In this document: positions 41,979 through 52,181 of the stretch, one piece after another | Position numbering within the stretch: the stretch's first letter is position 1 | Layout: every line of letters begins with the position of its first letter | Assembly (NCBI RefSeq): GCF_006228385.1 | Contig: NZ_CP039852.1 | Coordinates: 2,000,001 to 2,064,000 of the forward strand | DNA: 64,000 nt | Source of the DNA: Salinimonas iocasae | Lineage (GTDB): Bacteria > Pseudomonadota > Gammaproteobacteria > Enterobacterales > Alteromonadaceae | Direction: 5' to 3' | Program-made: the position numbers and the translations under genes | Notes under the pieces: model-generated | Seen by the model: only the letters and a program-made list of their open reading frames with translations | What the model was told of the DNA's origin: nothing | Database searches by the model: none

Positions 41979-44096
41979 TTACTCGCCCTGGTCGTTCTGC
42001 TCTTTAGGAGCAGGCTTTTCCAGTAATTCTTTGATGCTCAGGCGAACACGGTTTTGGCGGTCAATTTCCATGACTTTCACATCAACCATCTGGCCTTCAG
42101 ACAGGTAGTCAGTCACTTTATTCACACGCTCATGAGCGATTTGTGAAATGTGAACAAGACCTTCCTTACCTGGCAACACTTCAACGAACGCACCGAAATC
42201 AACGATACGGGTAATCTTACCATGATAGGTTTTACCTACTTCGATCTCTGCAGTTACCTGCTCAATCTTGCTAATAGCAATATCCGCTTTTGCACGTTCG
42301 GTAGCAAAAATCTTGATTGTGCCATCATCTTCAATTTCGATGTTAGTATCTGATTCCTCAGTAATCTGACGAATCATTGCACCACCTTTACCAATGACAT
42401 CGCGGATCTTATCCTGATCGATCTTCATGGTATAAATACGAGGCGCAAATTCACTCAACTCGTCACGGTGACCTGAGATTGCTTCATCCATCACTTTCAG
42501 AATATGCAGACGGGCTTCTTTTGCTTGCTTAAGCGCGATCTGCATAATTTCTTTAGTGATACCTTCGATTTTAATATCCATCTGCAATGCAGTGATACCA
42601 TCGGTAGTACCGGCCACTTTAAAGTCCATATCACCAAGGTGATCTTCGTCGCCCAGAATGTCTGACAATACAACGAAATTCTCATCGCTCTTAACCAGAC
42701 CCATCGCAATACCGGCAACAGACGATTTAATAGGTACACCCGCATCCATCAGAGCCAGTGATGTACCACATACTGACGCCATGGACGAAGAACCGTTAGA
42801 CTCTGTAATCTCAGATACCACACGCACAACGTACGGGAAATCTTCTTCACTGGGCATAACGGCCTGAATACCGCGCTTAGCCAAACGACCGTGACCGATT
42901 TCACGACGCTTGGGAGAGCCCATCATGCCGGTTTCACCTACACAATAAGGAGGGAAGTTATAGTGCAGCATAAAGCGGCTGTCACGTTTACCCTGAAGCT
43001 CATCAATCATCTGTGCATCACGTTCTGTACCCAGTGTCGCTGCAACCAGCGCCTGCGTTTCGCCACGTGTGAACAATGCTGAACCGTGTGTACGTGGTAG
43101 TACACCCGTTGCTACGTCTAATGCACGAATCATCGCAGGGTCACGGCCATCGATACGCGGCTCACCAGCAAGAATACGTGAACGAACAACGTCACTTTCC
43201 AGATCATGCAGAAGATTCAATACTTCTTTCTGGTCCTGCTCTTCATCCTGCGCGATAATATCGGCAAGCGCTTTTTCAGTTACAGCGTTAACAGCATCTT
43301 TACGCTCCAGCTTATCTGAAATCTGATACGCCTGAACCATGCCATCGTGGGCAGCTGCTTTCACTTTTTCTTTTAGGGATGTGTTCTCTTGCGCCGGCTG
43401 CCAGTTCCAAGACTCAGAGCCAACTTCTGAAGCAAATGCGTTAACCGAATCAACAACGGTTTGCAGTTGCTCGTGACCAAACATTACGGCGCCCAGCATA
43501 ACATCTTCAGAAAGCATGTTTGCTTCTGACTCAACCATAAGTACAGCGCTTTGCGTACCGGCAACAACCAGGTCTAATTCGCTCTCTTCCTGCTCAGAAG
43601 CACGAGTATTCAGAATGTATTCACCGTTAGTATACCCAACGCGTGCTGCACCGATAGGACCGTTAAACGGAATGCCGGAAATAGCCAGCGCCGCTGACGT
43701 ACCGATCATTGAGATAACGTCTGTTGGAATTTCAGGATTTGCAGACATGACGGTCACAACAACCTGAACTTCGTTTTTGAATCCTTCAGGGAACAGTGGA
43801 CGAATCGGTCGGTCAATCAGACGCGCAATTAGCGTCTCACCTTCTGAAGGACGTCCTTCACGCTTAAAGAAACCACCCGGAATCTTACCTGCTGCATAGG
43901 CTTTTTCCTGATAGTTAACGGTTAGCGGAAAGAAATCCTGATCTGCTTTGGCTTCTTTTTTACCAACAACTGTTACCAGTACAGATGTGTCATCCATACT
44001 CGCCATAACAGATGCTGTCGCCTGACGAGCGATTACACCCGTCTCCAGAGTCACAGTATGCTGACCATACTGAAATGATTTTGTAATAGGAGTCAC
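41979..44096 (-). CDS. pnp: Polynucleotide phosphorylase
   Basis: Phosphorolytic 3'-5' exoribonuclease and part of the RNA degradosome. At 705 residues it is close to the E. coli length (711). Two RNase PH domains are present (the second with [10 protein letters not shown] and the phosphate site), then a KH domain with [12 protein letters not shown] and an S1 domain with [15 protein letters not shown]. In most gammaproteobacteria rpsO lies directly upstream; here 326 noncoding bases and a divergent HNH gene are found instead. Confidence 0.98.
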   Translation of the reverse strand: MTPITKSFQYGQHTVTLETGVIARQATASVMASMDDTSVLVTVVGKKEAKADQDFFPLTVNYQEKAYAAGKIPGGFFKREGRPSEGETLIARLIDRPIRPLFPEGFKNEVQVVVTVMSANPEIPTDVISMIGTSAALAISGIPFNGPIGAARVGYTNGEYILNTRASEQEESELDLVVAGTQSAVLMVESEANMLSEDVMLGAVMFGHEQLQTVVDSVNAFASEVGSESWNWQPAQENTSLKEKVKAAAHDGMVQAYQISDKLERKDAVNAVTEKALADIIAQDEEQDQKEVLNLLHDLESDVVRSRILAGEPRIDGRDPAMIRALDVATGVLPRTHGSALFTRGETQALVAATLGTERDAQMIDELQGKRDSRFMLHYNFPPYCVGETGMMGSPKRREIGHGRLAKRGIQAVMPSEEDFPYVVRVVSEITESNGSSSMASVCGTSLALMDAGVPIKSSVAGIAMGLVKSDENFVVLSDILGDEDHLGDMDFKVAGTTDGITALQMDIKIEGITKEIMQIALKQAKEARLHILKVMDEAISGHRDELSEFAPRIYTMKIDQDKIRDVIGKGGAMIRQITEESDTNIEIEDDGTIKIFATERAKADIAISKIEQVTAEIEVGKTYHGKITRIVDFGAFVEVLPGKEGLVHISQIAHERVNKVTDYLSEGQMVDVKVMEIDRQNRVRLSIKELLEKPAPKEQNDQGE

Positions 44097-44422
44097 TATT
44101 TGTCCTTTATGTCTCTGTATATATTTTTTCGCTTTTAAACGCGGCGCCTAGTATAGCTTTGAATTCAAATCAATACCATCCGCAGATAGCCAAATGACAA
44201 CTGCAACACCACATTCGTATTCCTGCCGCGCGTTTTAAAACTGCCGATACCCTATCAATGGCGGATCGAAATGCCAAGTACGCTTTATAAACTAAAGATT
44301 GGAGGGTCGCTGACGGAAAAACGGAATTACAAATTTGATAACAAACCCCAAAATTGTATGTATTTTCATCAAACTGCCATATTTTAGCGTATGATAGTAA
44401 TAGAGGATTGTTGGAGTTACCT
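44097..44422. other. Intergenic region upstream of pnp
   Basis: 326 bases between pnp and the divergent HNH gene. It must contain the pnp promoter and leader and the promoter of the HNH gene. No rpsO or other gene remnant could be seen, and no strong hairpin stands out. Confidence 0.55.
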
Positions 44423-44977
44423 ATGCTTGTATTACGATTAAATAAAGCGGGAATGCCACAGGACTGGATCCACCCGGAGCAGGCAGCTCGATTGTACTGT
44501 CAGCAGAAAGTCATTTTTGAATTGGGCGATGACTGCCGAATTTTGCACGGTGGCCACAATCGTCTTGGGATACAAAGCACAATACGTTTAGCCCCTATTA
44601 TTGCCTGTGAAGGTAAAGTCACCGATTTGTCAGGTAAAGTGGCGCTGACAAATCGCTATCTATTCAGACGCGATAACGATATATGCATGTATTGCGGTCA
44701 GGCGTTTTCACCCAGGGTGTTAACCAGAGATCACATTCTTCCTCGGTCCAGGGGTGGCAAAGATAGTTGGACCAATGTTGCTACTGCTTGTCAGCGTTGC
44801 AACCACGCAAAAGGTGCCCGCACACCAGAGGAAGCTGGCATGCCTCTTCTCGCTGTGCCGTTTCGGCCTAATGTATACGAACGATTTTATCTGATGAACA
44901 GACGTATTTTAGCTGACCAGATGAATTTTCTGGCCAGCCACTTCTCGCGTCAGCGAGAGTGGCAGATTATGGCCTAA
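44423..44977 (+). CDS. HNH endonuclease family protein
   Basis: A 184-residue protein with a C-terminal HNH domain: CMYCG (C88, C91), TRDHILPRSRGG (D103, H104), WTNV (N118) and CQRCNHAKG. This is the McrA-like zinc/nuclease fold with all key residues. The ATG at 44423 is chosen because GGAG lies 8 bases before it; an earlier in-frame ATG at 44354 lacks a site. Chromosomal single-copy HNH proteins of this size are widespread in proteobacteria and their role is not clear. No methylase or partner toxin is adjacent. It overlaps the 3' end of the convergent channel gene by 4 bases. Confidence 0.9.
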   Translation: MLVLRLNKAGMPQDWIHPEQAARLYCQQKVIFELGDDCRILHGGHNRLGIQSTIRLAPIIACEGKVTDLSGKVALTNRYLFRRDNDICMYCGQAFSPRVLTRDHILPRSRGGKDSWTNVATACQRCNHAKGARTPEEAGMPLLAVPFRPNVYERFYLMNRRILADQMNFLASHFSRQREWQIMA

Positions 44978-45849
44978 TGCGTAGCAGGTTTTGCTTCGGC
45001 TTCCTGCTCGGCGAGCGCCCGGTGCCATAAATTCATCCAGTCTGCAGAGATTTTTTGCTGAAGATCGTGCGCTTCATCAGTCGGGCAAAACAGCGCGACA
45101 GAAATTACAATATGACCCAGTTCATTGGTTTGAACGCCAATGGTGGGATCTATCTGAATAAATTCGACTTCCATGTGTCGTTCAATAAGACTTTTATAAC
45201 GCTCTGCTACATCACGATAAAAATCACAGTGTGCCTTTGCTCTGGCAATAAATGATGGCAGAAGCGTATAGGGATTTAACTTGGGTTCGCTGGTAATGGT
45301 AAAGGTATGCAATTTATAGCGACGTAAGAAGTTCAGATTTTTAACTACCTGAGTAACCAGGTGACTGTTGGGCACATAAACATGCTTCCCGGTATAGTCA
45401 TGCGTTTCCTCATCGACCTCAAGCAGCGCAGTTTTCGCCCAGTCCATCTCCACGACTTCACCAACAATTTTATTCATCTGAACCCAATCGCCAACGCGAA
45501 ACGGTTTTGCTCCAAGGTAATAGATAAACCCGAGAAAACATTGGATGAACTCGCGCATCGCAATAACAATAGCCACCATAAAGGCAGCAATAGATATGGC
45601 AAGGCTCTGAATCTCGGAGCTCCATACCAGAATAACCAGTATGAAAAGAAAACCATTACTGATTTGTTCCAGAATATTGATCGTATGGCGACGATCCTCG
45701 CCACGACGTCTGCTACGCAGGCGAATCAGCTTAAGGACAAGCCGCTGCAAGCCTAAAAATAGAACAATAATTATCGCTGACGTTACAATTTTATTGTCAG
45801 CGGCGAAAGCCGTAATTTGCTGCCAAAGTACATCCACAGAATAAGGCAA
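44974..45849 (-). CDS. Small-conductance mechanosensitive channel (MscS family)
   Basis: A 291-residue inner-membrane channel that would release solutes on hypo-osmotic shock. Three membrane helices precede the MscS beta domain with GWVQMNKIVGEV-like sequence (here VGDWVQMNKIVGEVVEM) and VYVPNSHLVTQVVKN. The pore helix around AAFMVAIVIAMREFIQCFLG is less Gly/Ala-patterned than in E. coli MscS, so gating may differ. It is downstream of proA but after a terminator. Confidence 0.9.
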   Translation of the reverse strand: MPYSVDVLWQQITAFAADNKIVTSAIIIVLFLGLQRLVLKLIRLRSRRRGEDRRHTINILEQISNGFLFILVILVWSSEIQSLAISIAAFMVAIVIAMREFIQCFLGFIYYLGAKPFRVGDWVQMNKIVGEVVEMDWAKTALLEVDEETHDYTGKHVYVPNSHLVTQVVKNLNFLRRYKLHTFTITSEPKLNPYTLLPSFIARAKAHCDFYRDVAERYKSLIERHMEVEFIQIDPTIGVQTNELGHIVISVALFCPTDEAHDLQQKISADWMNLWHRALAEQEAEAKPATH

Positions 45850-45891
45850 TCCTGGTCTCCTGAATTAAACGATTAAGCGCTTGATGCCCAT

Positions 45892-45920
45892 AAAAAAACA
45901 CCGGGCTACATAGCCCGGTG
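45892..45920 (-). terminator. Intrinsic terminator after proA
   Basis: Perfect 10-base stem CACCGGGCTA / TAGCCCGGTG, followed on the minus strand by seven T. It ends the putP-proB-proA unit. Confidence 0.92.
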
Positions 45921-45962
45921 CTCATTATGACGAAACCGTATATCAGGGACAATCCCAATCAG

Positions 45963-47210
45963 TTAATTTCTGATCTGTCCTTCACCGTTCACCAGATATT
46001 TTTCAGTAGTCAATGACTCAAGACCCATCGGGCCGTAGGCGTGCAACTTGGTCGTCGCAATGCCAATTTCCGCGCCCAGGCCAAGTTGGCTACCATCAGA
46101 AAAACGTGATGATGCGTTGACCATAACAACCGATGCATCAACCGCCAGCTGGAACTTTTTGGCTGCATCTTCATTCTTAGTACAAATGACTTCTGTATGG
46201 TTACTACCAAACTGGGCGATATGGTCAATAGCAGCATCGAAATCATCTACAACTCTGATCGCAATTTCAAGTCCTAAGTATTCCGTACCGAAGTCATTCT
46301 CACCAATGACATCAGCGCCATCGAAATACTTGCTGCCTTTTTCATTAACGTGAATTTTAACGTCATGTTTAGCGAGCTCCTCGGCAACGCGAGGCAGGAA
46401 ATCATCTGCTACCGCCTGATGTACGACCAGACCTTCAAGCGCATTACACACGCCTGTGCGCTGCGTTTTACCATTAAGCAGAAGCTGCAGGGCCTGGTCT
46501 AAATCTGCATCTTTATCGACATACAAGTGACATACGCCCTCAAAATGCTGGATAACCGGCACCTTGGAATTATCGGTAACGTAATTAATCAAACCTTCAC
46601 CACCACGCGGAATAATTACATCGATATAATCCCGCTGTTCCATTAATTCCTGCATCAATGCACGATCAGGATTTGGTACTACGGTAATCAGTGCTTTAGG
46701 CAAGCCGTGCTTTTCAAGAGCGCCCTGCAATAATTCTGCAATTGCAAGACTCGAATCAAGTGCCTCTTTACCGCCACGCAAAATAACAGCATTACCTGAT
46801 TTAAAGCATAGTGCGCCTGCATCTGCCGTTACATTGGGACGCGCTTCGTAAATCATACAAACGACACCCAGTGGGATACGCATCTTACGAATTTTGATGC
46901 CATTGGGGCGTGTTCCAAAGTCTCTAACTTTGCCTGCTGGATCTTCTAAATCGATAATAACTTCAATGCCTGCGGCCATATCTTCGATGCGATCATCATC
47001 AAGAATCAGTCGATCTACCATCGCGGCATCCAGATTATTTTCTTTCGCCCGGGCGACTTCTTTTTCATTAACTGCTTTAATTTTATCTTTATTCGAGCGA
47101 ATAGCTTCTGCCATGTCTTTTAGCACTTCATTTTTCTTGGCAGTATCAAGAATCGCCAGCTTTTGAGCGGCTTTTTTTGCATCTTGTGATAGTTGCGTAA
47201 TAATACTCAT
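45963..47210 (-). CDS. proA: Gamma-glutamyl phosphate reductase
   Basis: Second enzyme of proline synthesis; it reduces gamma-glutamyl phosphate to the semialdehyde with NADPH. It has 415 residues, close to the usual 417. The active-site cysteine lies in RTGVCNALEGLVV, and the MIYEARPNVTADA motif is typical. Its start overlaps the proB stop by 4 bases (ATGA), so it is translationally coupled. Confidence 0.98.
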   Translation of the reverse strand: MSIITQLSQDAKKAAQKLAILDTAKKNEVLKDMAEAIRSNKDKIKAVNEKEVARAKENNLDAAMVDRLILDDDRIEDMAAGIEVIIDLEDPAGKVRDFGTRPNGIKIRKMRIPLGVVCMIYEARPNVTADAGALCFKSGNAVILRGGKEALDSSLAIAELLQGALEKHGLPKALITVVPNPDRALMQELMEQRDYIDVIIPRGGEGLINYVTDNSKVPVIQHFEGVCHLYVDKDADLDQALQLLLNGKTQRTGVCNALEGLVVHQAVADDFLPRVAEELAKHDVKIHVNEKGSKYFDGADVIGENDFGTEYLGLEIAIRVVDDFDAAIDHIAQFGSNHTEVICTKNEDAAKKFQLAVDASVVMVNASSRFSDGSQLGLGAEIGIATTKLHAYGPMGLESLTTEKYLVNGEGQIRN

Positions 47211-48316
47211 TCTTTCTCCAAATTTGCTAAATGCTGATTTGAAATAATCGGTCCGGTTTTTTCTTCAAACTCTGAAGCGAATTCTTCGTTATCCTGTTTG
47301 GCGATAAAGTTAAGCAGACAACTGCTGTAATTTGATTTTGCTTTTACTAACTTTGTTCCATCGTCTTTTCTGACAAGAATAGTGTCACCGACAGAAAACT
47401 CACCTTTTACATCAATTATTTCACTACTCGTTAATTCTTCCGAATTGTCTTCAAGTGAGGCTTCGAAATTACTTTCAACAATCACCTCACCCTGTGCATT
47501 TGATGTATGCCTCATCCAATGCACATTTTCTTTCATTGGCACTTCGTAGGCCTGGAAATGTGTGCCCGGATTTTTCCCATCCAACAACATATTGAACGAC
47601 AACTCTGTGAACCCGTTGATGATGAACGTGTCGATACCATGAGAAACTGCCTTTTCAGCAGCCTCAATCTTGGTACGCATACCACCCGTTCCTACACCAC
47701 CTTTAACCGCGCCACCAGCCATGGCATAAATACTTTCATCTATGTTCTCGACCCATGAAAGCAATTTCGCATCATCGTTTTCATGCGGGTTTTTATCGTA
47801 AAGACCATCAATGTCTGAACATATTATAAGCGCATCAGCATCTGCTGCTGCCGCTACCATTGCTGACAAGTTGTCATTATCACCAACTTTCAGTTTATCG
47901 GTTGTAACCGTATCGTTTTCGTTGACGATTGGCAGAATCTGGTTGTCTAACAGCGAGAACAATGTCTCTCGAATACTGACATAACGTTCTCTGTCGCGAA
48001 GGTCAGCATGGGTCAGCAAAATTTGCGCTGAAGGGAAGTCAAAGAGCTTGTCCCATGTCGAAATCATTTCAGTCTGACCTGCTGCAGCCATCGCTTTTTT
48101 CACAGCGATGTCTGTATTTTCCTGGTCTGGAAACATGTGTGAGCCCGCTGCAACGGAGCCTGAAGATACCAAAACAACCTGGATTCCTTCAGCGCGACAT
48201 TTGACAATAAACTGCGCGATGCTCAGCAGATAGTGACTACTACACCCTTGTTGATTGGGTGCAATAAGTGCACTTCCTACTTTAATTACAATGCGTTTCC
48301 AATTTGCACGATTCAT
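47207..48316 (-). CDS. proB: Glutamate 5-kinase
   Basis: First enzyme of proline synthesis; it phosphorylates glutamate and is normally feedback-inhibited by proline. From the ATG at 48316 it has 369 residues (E. coli 367). The amino-acid kinase domain shows VIKVGSALI, VSSGSVAAG, NENDTV and GVGTGGMRTKI, and a PUA domain ends the protein. A GTG four codons upstream is also open, but AAGGTG suits the ATG better. It begins 13 bases after the putP stop, so proline uptake and synthesis are expressed together. Confidence 0.97.
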   Translation of the reverse strand: MNRANWKRIVIKVGSALIAPNQQGCSSHYLLSIAQFIVKCRAEGIQVVLVSSGSVAAGSHMFPDQENTDIAVKKAMAAAGQTEMISTWDKLFDFPSAQILLTHADLRDRERYVSIRETLFSLLDNQILPIVNENDTVTTDKLKVGDNDNLSAMVAAAADADALIICSDIDGLYDKNPHENDDAKLLSWVENIDESIYAMAGGAVKGGVGTGGMRTKIEAAEKAVSHGIDTFIINGFTELSFNMLLDGKNPGTHFQAYEVPMKENVHWMRHTSNAQGEVIVESNFEASLEDNSEELTSSEIIDVKGEFSVGDTILVRKDDGTKLVKAKSNYSSCLLNFIAKQDNEEFASEFEEKTGPIISNQHLANLEKE

Positions 48317-48329
48317 AGCTTCGATCACC

Positions 48330-49829
48330 TTAAGACTGTTGTTCTGCTAGTTCCTGACTGGCTTGCTGATACATTTTCTGCACATTCTCGGCAGGTTTCG
48401 TATCCAGCGCTGACACCACCCACAGGGTCGCGGTACTCACGATAAACCCTGGAACAATTTCGTAAATTACGCTGCTAAGTGTTTTACCATCGTTTAAAAC
48501 TGGCGCGTAAATCCAGAATAAAACAGTGATAGCACCTGAAATAATTCCCCAAAGTGCAGCCTTTTCAGTCAGGTTTTTCTTATACAGACAAAACAGCACT
48601 AATGGACCAAATGCGGCACCGAAACCTGCCCAGGCGTTACTTACCAACGAAAGAATAGTATTTGATGAGTCCATAGCCAGCAGAAGCGCTACTACCGCTA
48701 CGCCACCAACTCCGAACCGACCAATAGTTACGGTCTTTTTCTCGCTCACTTGTTTTTTTGAAACAACTCTGTACATATCTTCAGTTAATGAACTGGCCGA
48801 CACCAGTAGCTGAGACGATATAGTACTCATGATTGCAGCAAGTATTGCCGCCATCAGAAATCCGCTAATTAACGGGTGAAACAGAAGTTGCGAGAATAAG
48901 ATAAATATAGTTTCCGGGTCATCTACCTGCAATCCGAACTGATTAGCATAGGCGACACCCACAAAGCCGGTGGCAAGCGCACCAATAATGGTTACCAGCA
49001 TCCATGACATGCCGATATTGCGAGCAGTACTCACGGCTTTTACCGACCTTATGGCCATAAACCGAACGATAATGTGCGGCTGGCCGAAATAGCCAAGGCC
49101 CCAAGCCAGGCTCGATAATATGCCTATTAGGGTCATACCTTCCCACGATGCAACCAGACCGGGAACAGACTGCGAAGCGGCTGCACTCATCTGCGATGCA
49201 CTATCAAATTCTGTGTAAGCAACAATCGGGACCAGTATTAGTGCAACAAACATAATACAGCCCTGCACAAAGTCCGTCATACTAACAGCCAGAAAGCCAC
49301 CTAACAGCGTGTAAGAGACGACCACGCCGAGCGTAATAATCAATCCCCAGTGGTACTGAACGCCGAACGCGCTTTCAAATAGCTTACCGCCGGCTACCAG
49401 GCCAGCAGAGGTATAAAGCGTGAAAAACATGACAATGATTGCTGCCGATACCATCCGGATAGGTGAGTTAGCACGGCCGAATCGCTTCGCAAAGAATTCT
49501 GGAACGGTCAGCGAATCATCCGCGACCTCGGTATAAACCCGTAATTTTGGTGCAACTAAAATATAATTAGCCAATGCACCGGCAAGCAGTCCGATCGCAA
49601 TGTACATTGCATCGAATCCTGTGACATACATTGCACCAGGCAACCCCATTAGCATCCATCCACTCATGTCAGATGCGCCGGCTGATAATGCGGTTACCTG
49701 GGGACTCACCGCACGTCCTCCAAGGATGTAGCCAGAAATGTCGCTGGTTGACTCACGATAGGCAAACAACCCTATTCCCAGCATAGCTAAAAAGTAAATG
49801 GCCAGTGAAATGTAACTTTCAATCGGCAT
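48330..49829 (-). CDS. putP: Sodium/proline symporter
   Basis: Na+-coupled proline importer of the SSS family, 499 residues (E. coli PutP 502), with about 13 membrane helices. Characteristic segments are GLPGAMYVTGFDAMYIA, the Na+-site region VALSAGASDMSGWMLMG, and FGQPHIIVRFMAI. Its position as the first gene before proB-proA is unusual: in many bacteria putP pairs with the catabolic putA. Here it suggests proline is accumulated as an osmolyte. Confidence 0.96.
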   Translation of the reverse strand: MPIESYISLAIYFLAMLGIGLFAYRESTSDISGYILGGRAVSPQVTALSAGASDMSGWMLMGLPGAMYVTGFDAMYIAIGLLAGALANYILVAPKLRVYTEVADDSLTVPEFFAKRFGRANSPIRMVSAAIIVMFFTLYTSAGLVAGGKLFESAFGVQYHWGLIITLGVVVSYTLLGGFLAVSMTDFVQGCIMFVALILVPIVAYTEFDSASQMSAAASQSVPGLVASWEGMTLIGILSSLAWGLGYFGQPHIIVRFMAIRSVKAVSTARNIGMSWMLVTIIGALATGFVGVAYANQFGLQVDDPETIFILFSQLLFHPLISGFLMAAILAAIMSTISSQLLVSASSLTEDMYRVVSKKQVSEKKTVTIGRFGVGGVAVVALLLAMDSSNTILSLVSNAWAGFGAAFGPLVLFCLYKKNLTEKAALWGIISGAITVLFWIYAPVLNDGKTLSSVIYEIVPGFIVSTATLWVVSALDTKPAENVQKMYQQASQELAEQQS

Positions 49830-50195
49830 ACTGCGTTGCTGACTCCTGTATTAGTTAATCATCGCGATGGCACACTTGTGTAAGGTTTAATAAAAACCAA
49901 AGTTAAGTGCGTGGGTCTTCACACCGCCCCGTTAATTTGAGTTCTAACTATATCAGTCGAAAACATTTAATTGCAAATGATTAGCCTTTTATGGGTGACT
50001 AAACGAAAACTTACGATTAAATCTTTATAAAACTCACTATTAACATTCAAAACACTAAGCTTGTAGCGGCTTATGCACGTATGACGTGCTTTCAAATCAC
50101 ATATTAGTTACATCAACTTATGTTAACAATAGGTTAACCGAGCGATTTTTCATGCACCTTAACTGGTTTTTTATTCATTTCACTTGAATTGTATT
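49830..50195. promoter_or_regulatory. Upstream region of putP-proBA
   Basis: 366 bases between putP and the topoisomerase IB gene. No gene seen. A short perfect inverted repeat GCACGT-ATG-ACGTGC lies at 50075-50089, and the remainder is AT-rich. The putP promoter should be here; I could not assign -35/-10 boxes with confidence. Confidence 0.45.
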
Positions 50196-51203
50196 CTAAG
50201 CGCTTTGTTTGCCTATTATTTGACCTAACACCTTTTCCGTCTCTGAAACGGAGGCGTCACTTAACCCCAGTTCATCGACAATATCGCTCATCGTCGTGAT
50301 CAATGGAGCGCGACTGGTGTCTTTTTCTACGATAGAATAAATATTTGGATGAAGATAATACTGACGACAAACCGTTGGCGTGTTGCCGAGCATCGAGGCC
50401 ACGTGACTGGTGAGTGTTGCTGGCCAACTACGCCGTTTGTTTTCTTTTACTTTCAGGGCCACTTCAGGCATCGAGAAGAGCGCAAATCGACTCGCTCCCC
50501 AGGTTCTGAAGTCTTTGCATGAGTACTCAGCACCTAATCTGTCGTGAATAAACTGATTCACATCATCTGAATCAATATCGTGCCAGCGCCCTGCCCGATC
50601 TTCGTAACGAAAGAGTGCATACCCGCGCTCCTGAGCGCTTTGCGCCACTAAGTCAGCAAGTTTACCGTCCTCTACCTCCACATTTCGGGGCTTGTTGTGC
50701 TTACCCACAAAAGACAGGGTGACGTGGTCATCATCCTGCTGGACATGTTTACGTCTTAAGGTAGTAAGCCCGTATGTGTTATTTTGTTGGGTGTAATTAC
50801 GATTGCCTATTCGCAGACCTGTGTGGTCAAGAAGAAGGCAGATAAGTGAGAGTGTTTTCTCAGGCGTCCAGTCATCCTTCTCAACTTTACCCCAGCAATA
50901 TTGACGAAACTCAGGTAATACACTGCCAAAGCCGGATAACCTTTCGAATTTCAGCGCCTGCTGTTGCTCATGCCACTTGGGATGATAGATATATTGCTTT
51001 CGGTTTTTAGCGTCATAACCGGTGGCCTGTAAGTTATCGGAGGGATTTGTTGCAATCCTGACGTTCTGCCAGTTTGGCGGAATAACCAGCTTACTTAGCC
51101 TGTCCAACACTCTGCCAGACTGGACTTTACGTCCACTAACGTAAAAATACTCAAAACCTTTCCCGCGACGCTTCCTTATAATTCCTAGTTCAGAGTCTGC
51201 CAT
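50196..51203 (-). CDS. DNA topoisomerase IB (poxvirus-like)
   Basis: Relaxes supercoils through a 3'-phosphotyrosine link, without ATP. It has 335 residues, typical for bacterial topoisomerase IB. The N-terminal domain has IRRKRRGKGFEYFY-like sequence and PPNWQNVRIA. The catalytic domain shows DHTGLRIGN (Arg), FVGKHNK (Lys), CKDFRTWGAS (Arg) and GNTPTVCRQYYLHPNIY, where the tyrosine before LHP is the expected nucleophile. This enzyme has a scattered distribution in bacteria. It is monocistronic here. Confidence 0.93.
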   Translation of the reverse strand: MADSELGIIRKRRGKGFEYFYVSGRKVQSGRVLDRLSKLVIPPNWQNVRIATNPSDNLQATGYDAKNRKQYIYHPKWHEQQQALKFERLSGFGSVLPEFRQYCWGKVEKDDWTPEKTLSLICLLLDHTGLRIGNRNYTQQNNTYGLTTLRRKHVQQDDDHVTLSFVGKHNKPRNVEVEDGKLADLVAQSAQERGYALFRYEDRAGRWHDIDSDDVNQFIHDRLGAEYSCKDFRTWGASRFALFSMPEVALKVKENKRRSWPATLTSHVASMLGNTPTVCRQYYLHPNIYSIVEKDTSRAPLITTMSDIVDELGLSDASVSETEKVLGQIIGKQSA

Positions 51204-51600
51204 TCATTCACTACCTGTCATTCTGATATCGGGCATTTAATCACGCTCCTATGCCTACGCGCTTATGACAGAATAATACGCAAAGATTTTAAATCAGGAC
51301 TTATCATTAAAATTCCATCATCAAGTGCAGCCTGGTTGCAATTTAAAAGCGTCATCAGACCACCGTATAATTAACGGGAAATATTTGCTCGTGATTACGC
51401 AATTCTTTCCGTAATAAACGCCTGTATAAGCCCTAACTTTATTTTTAGTTGAAAAATTTTAAAACTTAACAGGCAGTTATACAAAGGCACGGAACTTGTA
51501 TTTTAAATTGTGTTCAATACTTTTTTTATATTCAAATTTTCCTTGGATCGCAGATATTAGCGCTGTGTATTGACTAACAATCTGATGAAATGGTGAACAA
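51204..51600. promoter_or_regulatory. Upstream region of the GSP17M-like gene
   Basis: 397 AT-rich bases with no gene visible. A sigma-54-like element, GGCACG-N4-TTGTA (51486-51500), lies about 100 bases before the start at 51601; the GG of the -24 box is present, but the -12 box reads GT instead of GC. This makes it only a weak candidate. Confidence 0.3.
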
Positions 51601-52155
51601 ATGAATCAACGAGCCAGTCTTGATGAAATGCGAGAAGCTATTTTAAGTACGGAGCACACACAAGTCGCCGCCGTTTTCGACAGTGAAGAATCGGCCCGGG
51701 CATCAATCAGTGAAGTTGAAGCGGCAACTGATGTGGTTGATCGGCAGGTCACAATCGTTAATCCGTCTGATACCAATTTTAGCGAAAAACTTGAAGCAGA
51801 TAGTCAGAAGCTGGGTAAACATATGTGGTATGCCCACCTGTTACTTGGTGCTGCCGGGTTGTTGGTAGGCTTGTTTGTTGGCTGGCTACTGGTTAATTTT
51901 GGCCCCGCTCTGACCCAGAGTAATCCTTTATTTACCTATATAGCAATGATAAGCCCAGGCATTTTTGTTGGATTGTTTGTTGCTGGCCTGATTAGTCTTC
52001 GACCCGATCGCAGTGAGATAATAGATACGGTTCGACACGCCATTCGGCGAAAGCATTATGCAGTTATCATCAATATGAAAAAGCATCAGTCTGTCAAAGC
52101 CGTATCAGAAGTTCTCTCACGAAAAAGTCATAAGGTCGTAGACGCCGCATCATAA
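51601..52155 (+). CDS. Membrane protein with a GSP17M/YflT-like N-terminus
   Basis: A 184-residue protein. Residues about 20-55 (QVAAVFDSEESARASISEVE) resemble the start of the general stress protein 17M/YflT domain, which has a small alpha/beta fold. Two glycine-rich membrane helices follow (about 78-100 and 112-133), with a basic tail. The family link is tentative. It is monocistronic with a strong terminator and a long AT-rich upstream region, which fits a condition-regulated stress gene. Confidence 0.7.
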   Translation: MNQRASLDEMREAILSTEHTQVAAVFDSEESARASISEVEAATDVVDRQVTIVNPSDTNFSEKLEADSQKLGKHMWYAHLLLGAAGLLVGLFVGWLLVNFGPALTQSNPLFTYIAMISPGIFVGLFVAGLISLRPDRSEIIDTVRHAIRRKHYAVIINMKKHQSVKAVSEVLSRKSHKVVDAAS

Positions 52156-52181
52156 AAAAAGCGCCTTACGGCGCTTTTTTA
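52154..52181. terminator. Bidirectional terminator
   Basis: Stem AAAAAGCGCC / GGCGCTTTTT with a TTAC loop, A and T runs on both sides, placed between the plus-strand GSP17M-like gene and the minus-strand SDR gene. Confidence 0.9.

Noticed and set aside
44423..44977. Restriction-modification or toxin role for the HNH gene
   Set aside because: No methylase, specificity or immunity gene next to it; it is a lone chromosomal HNH protein.
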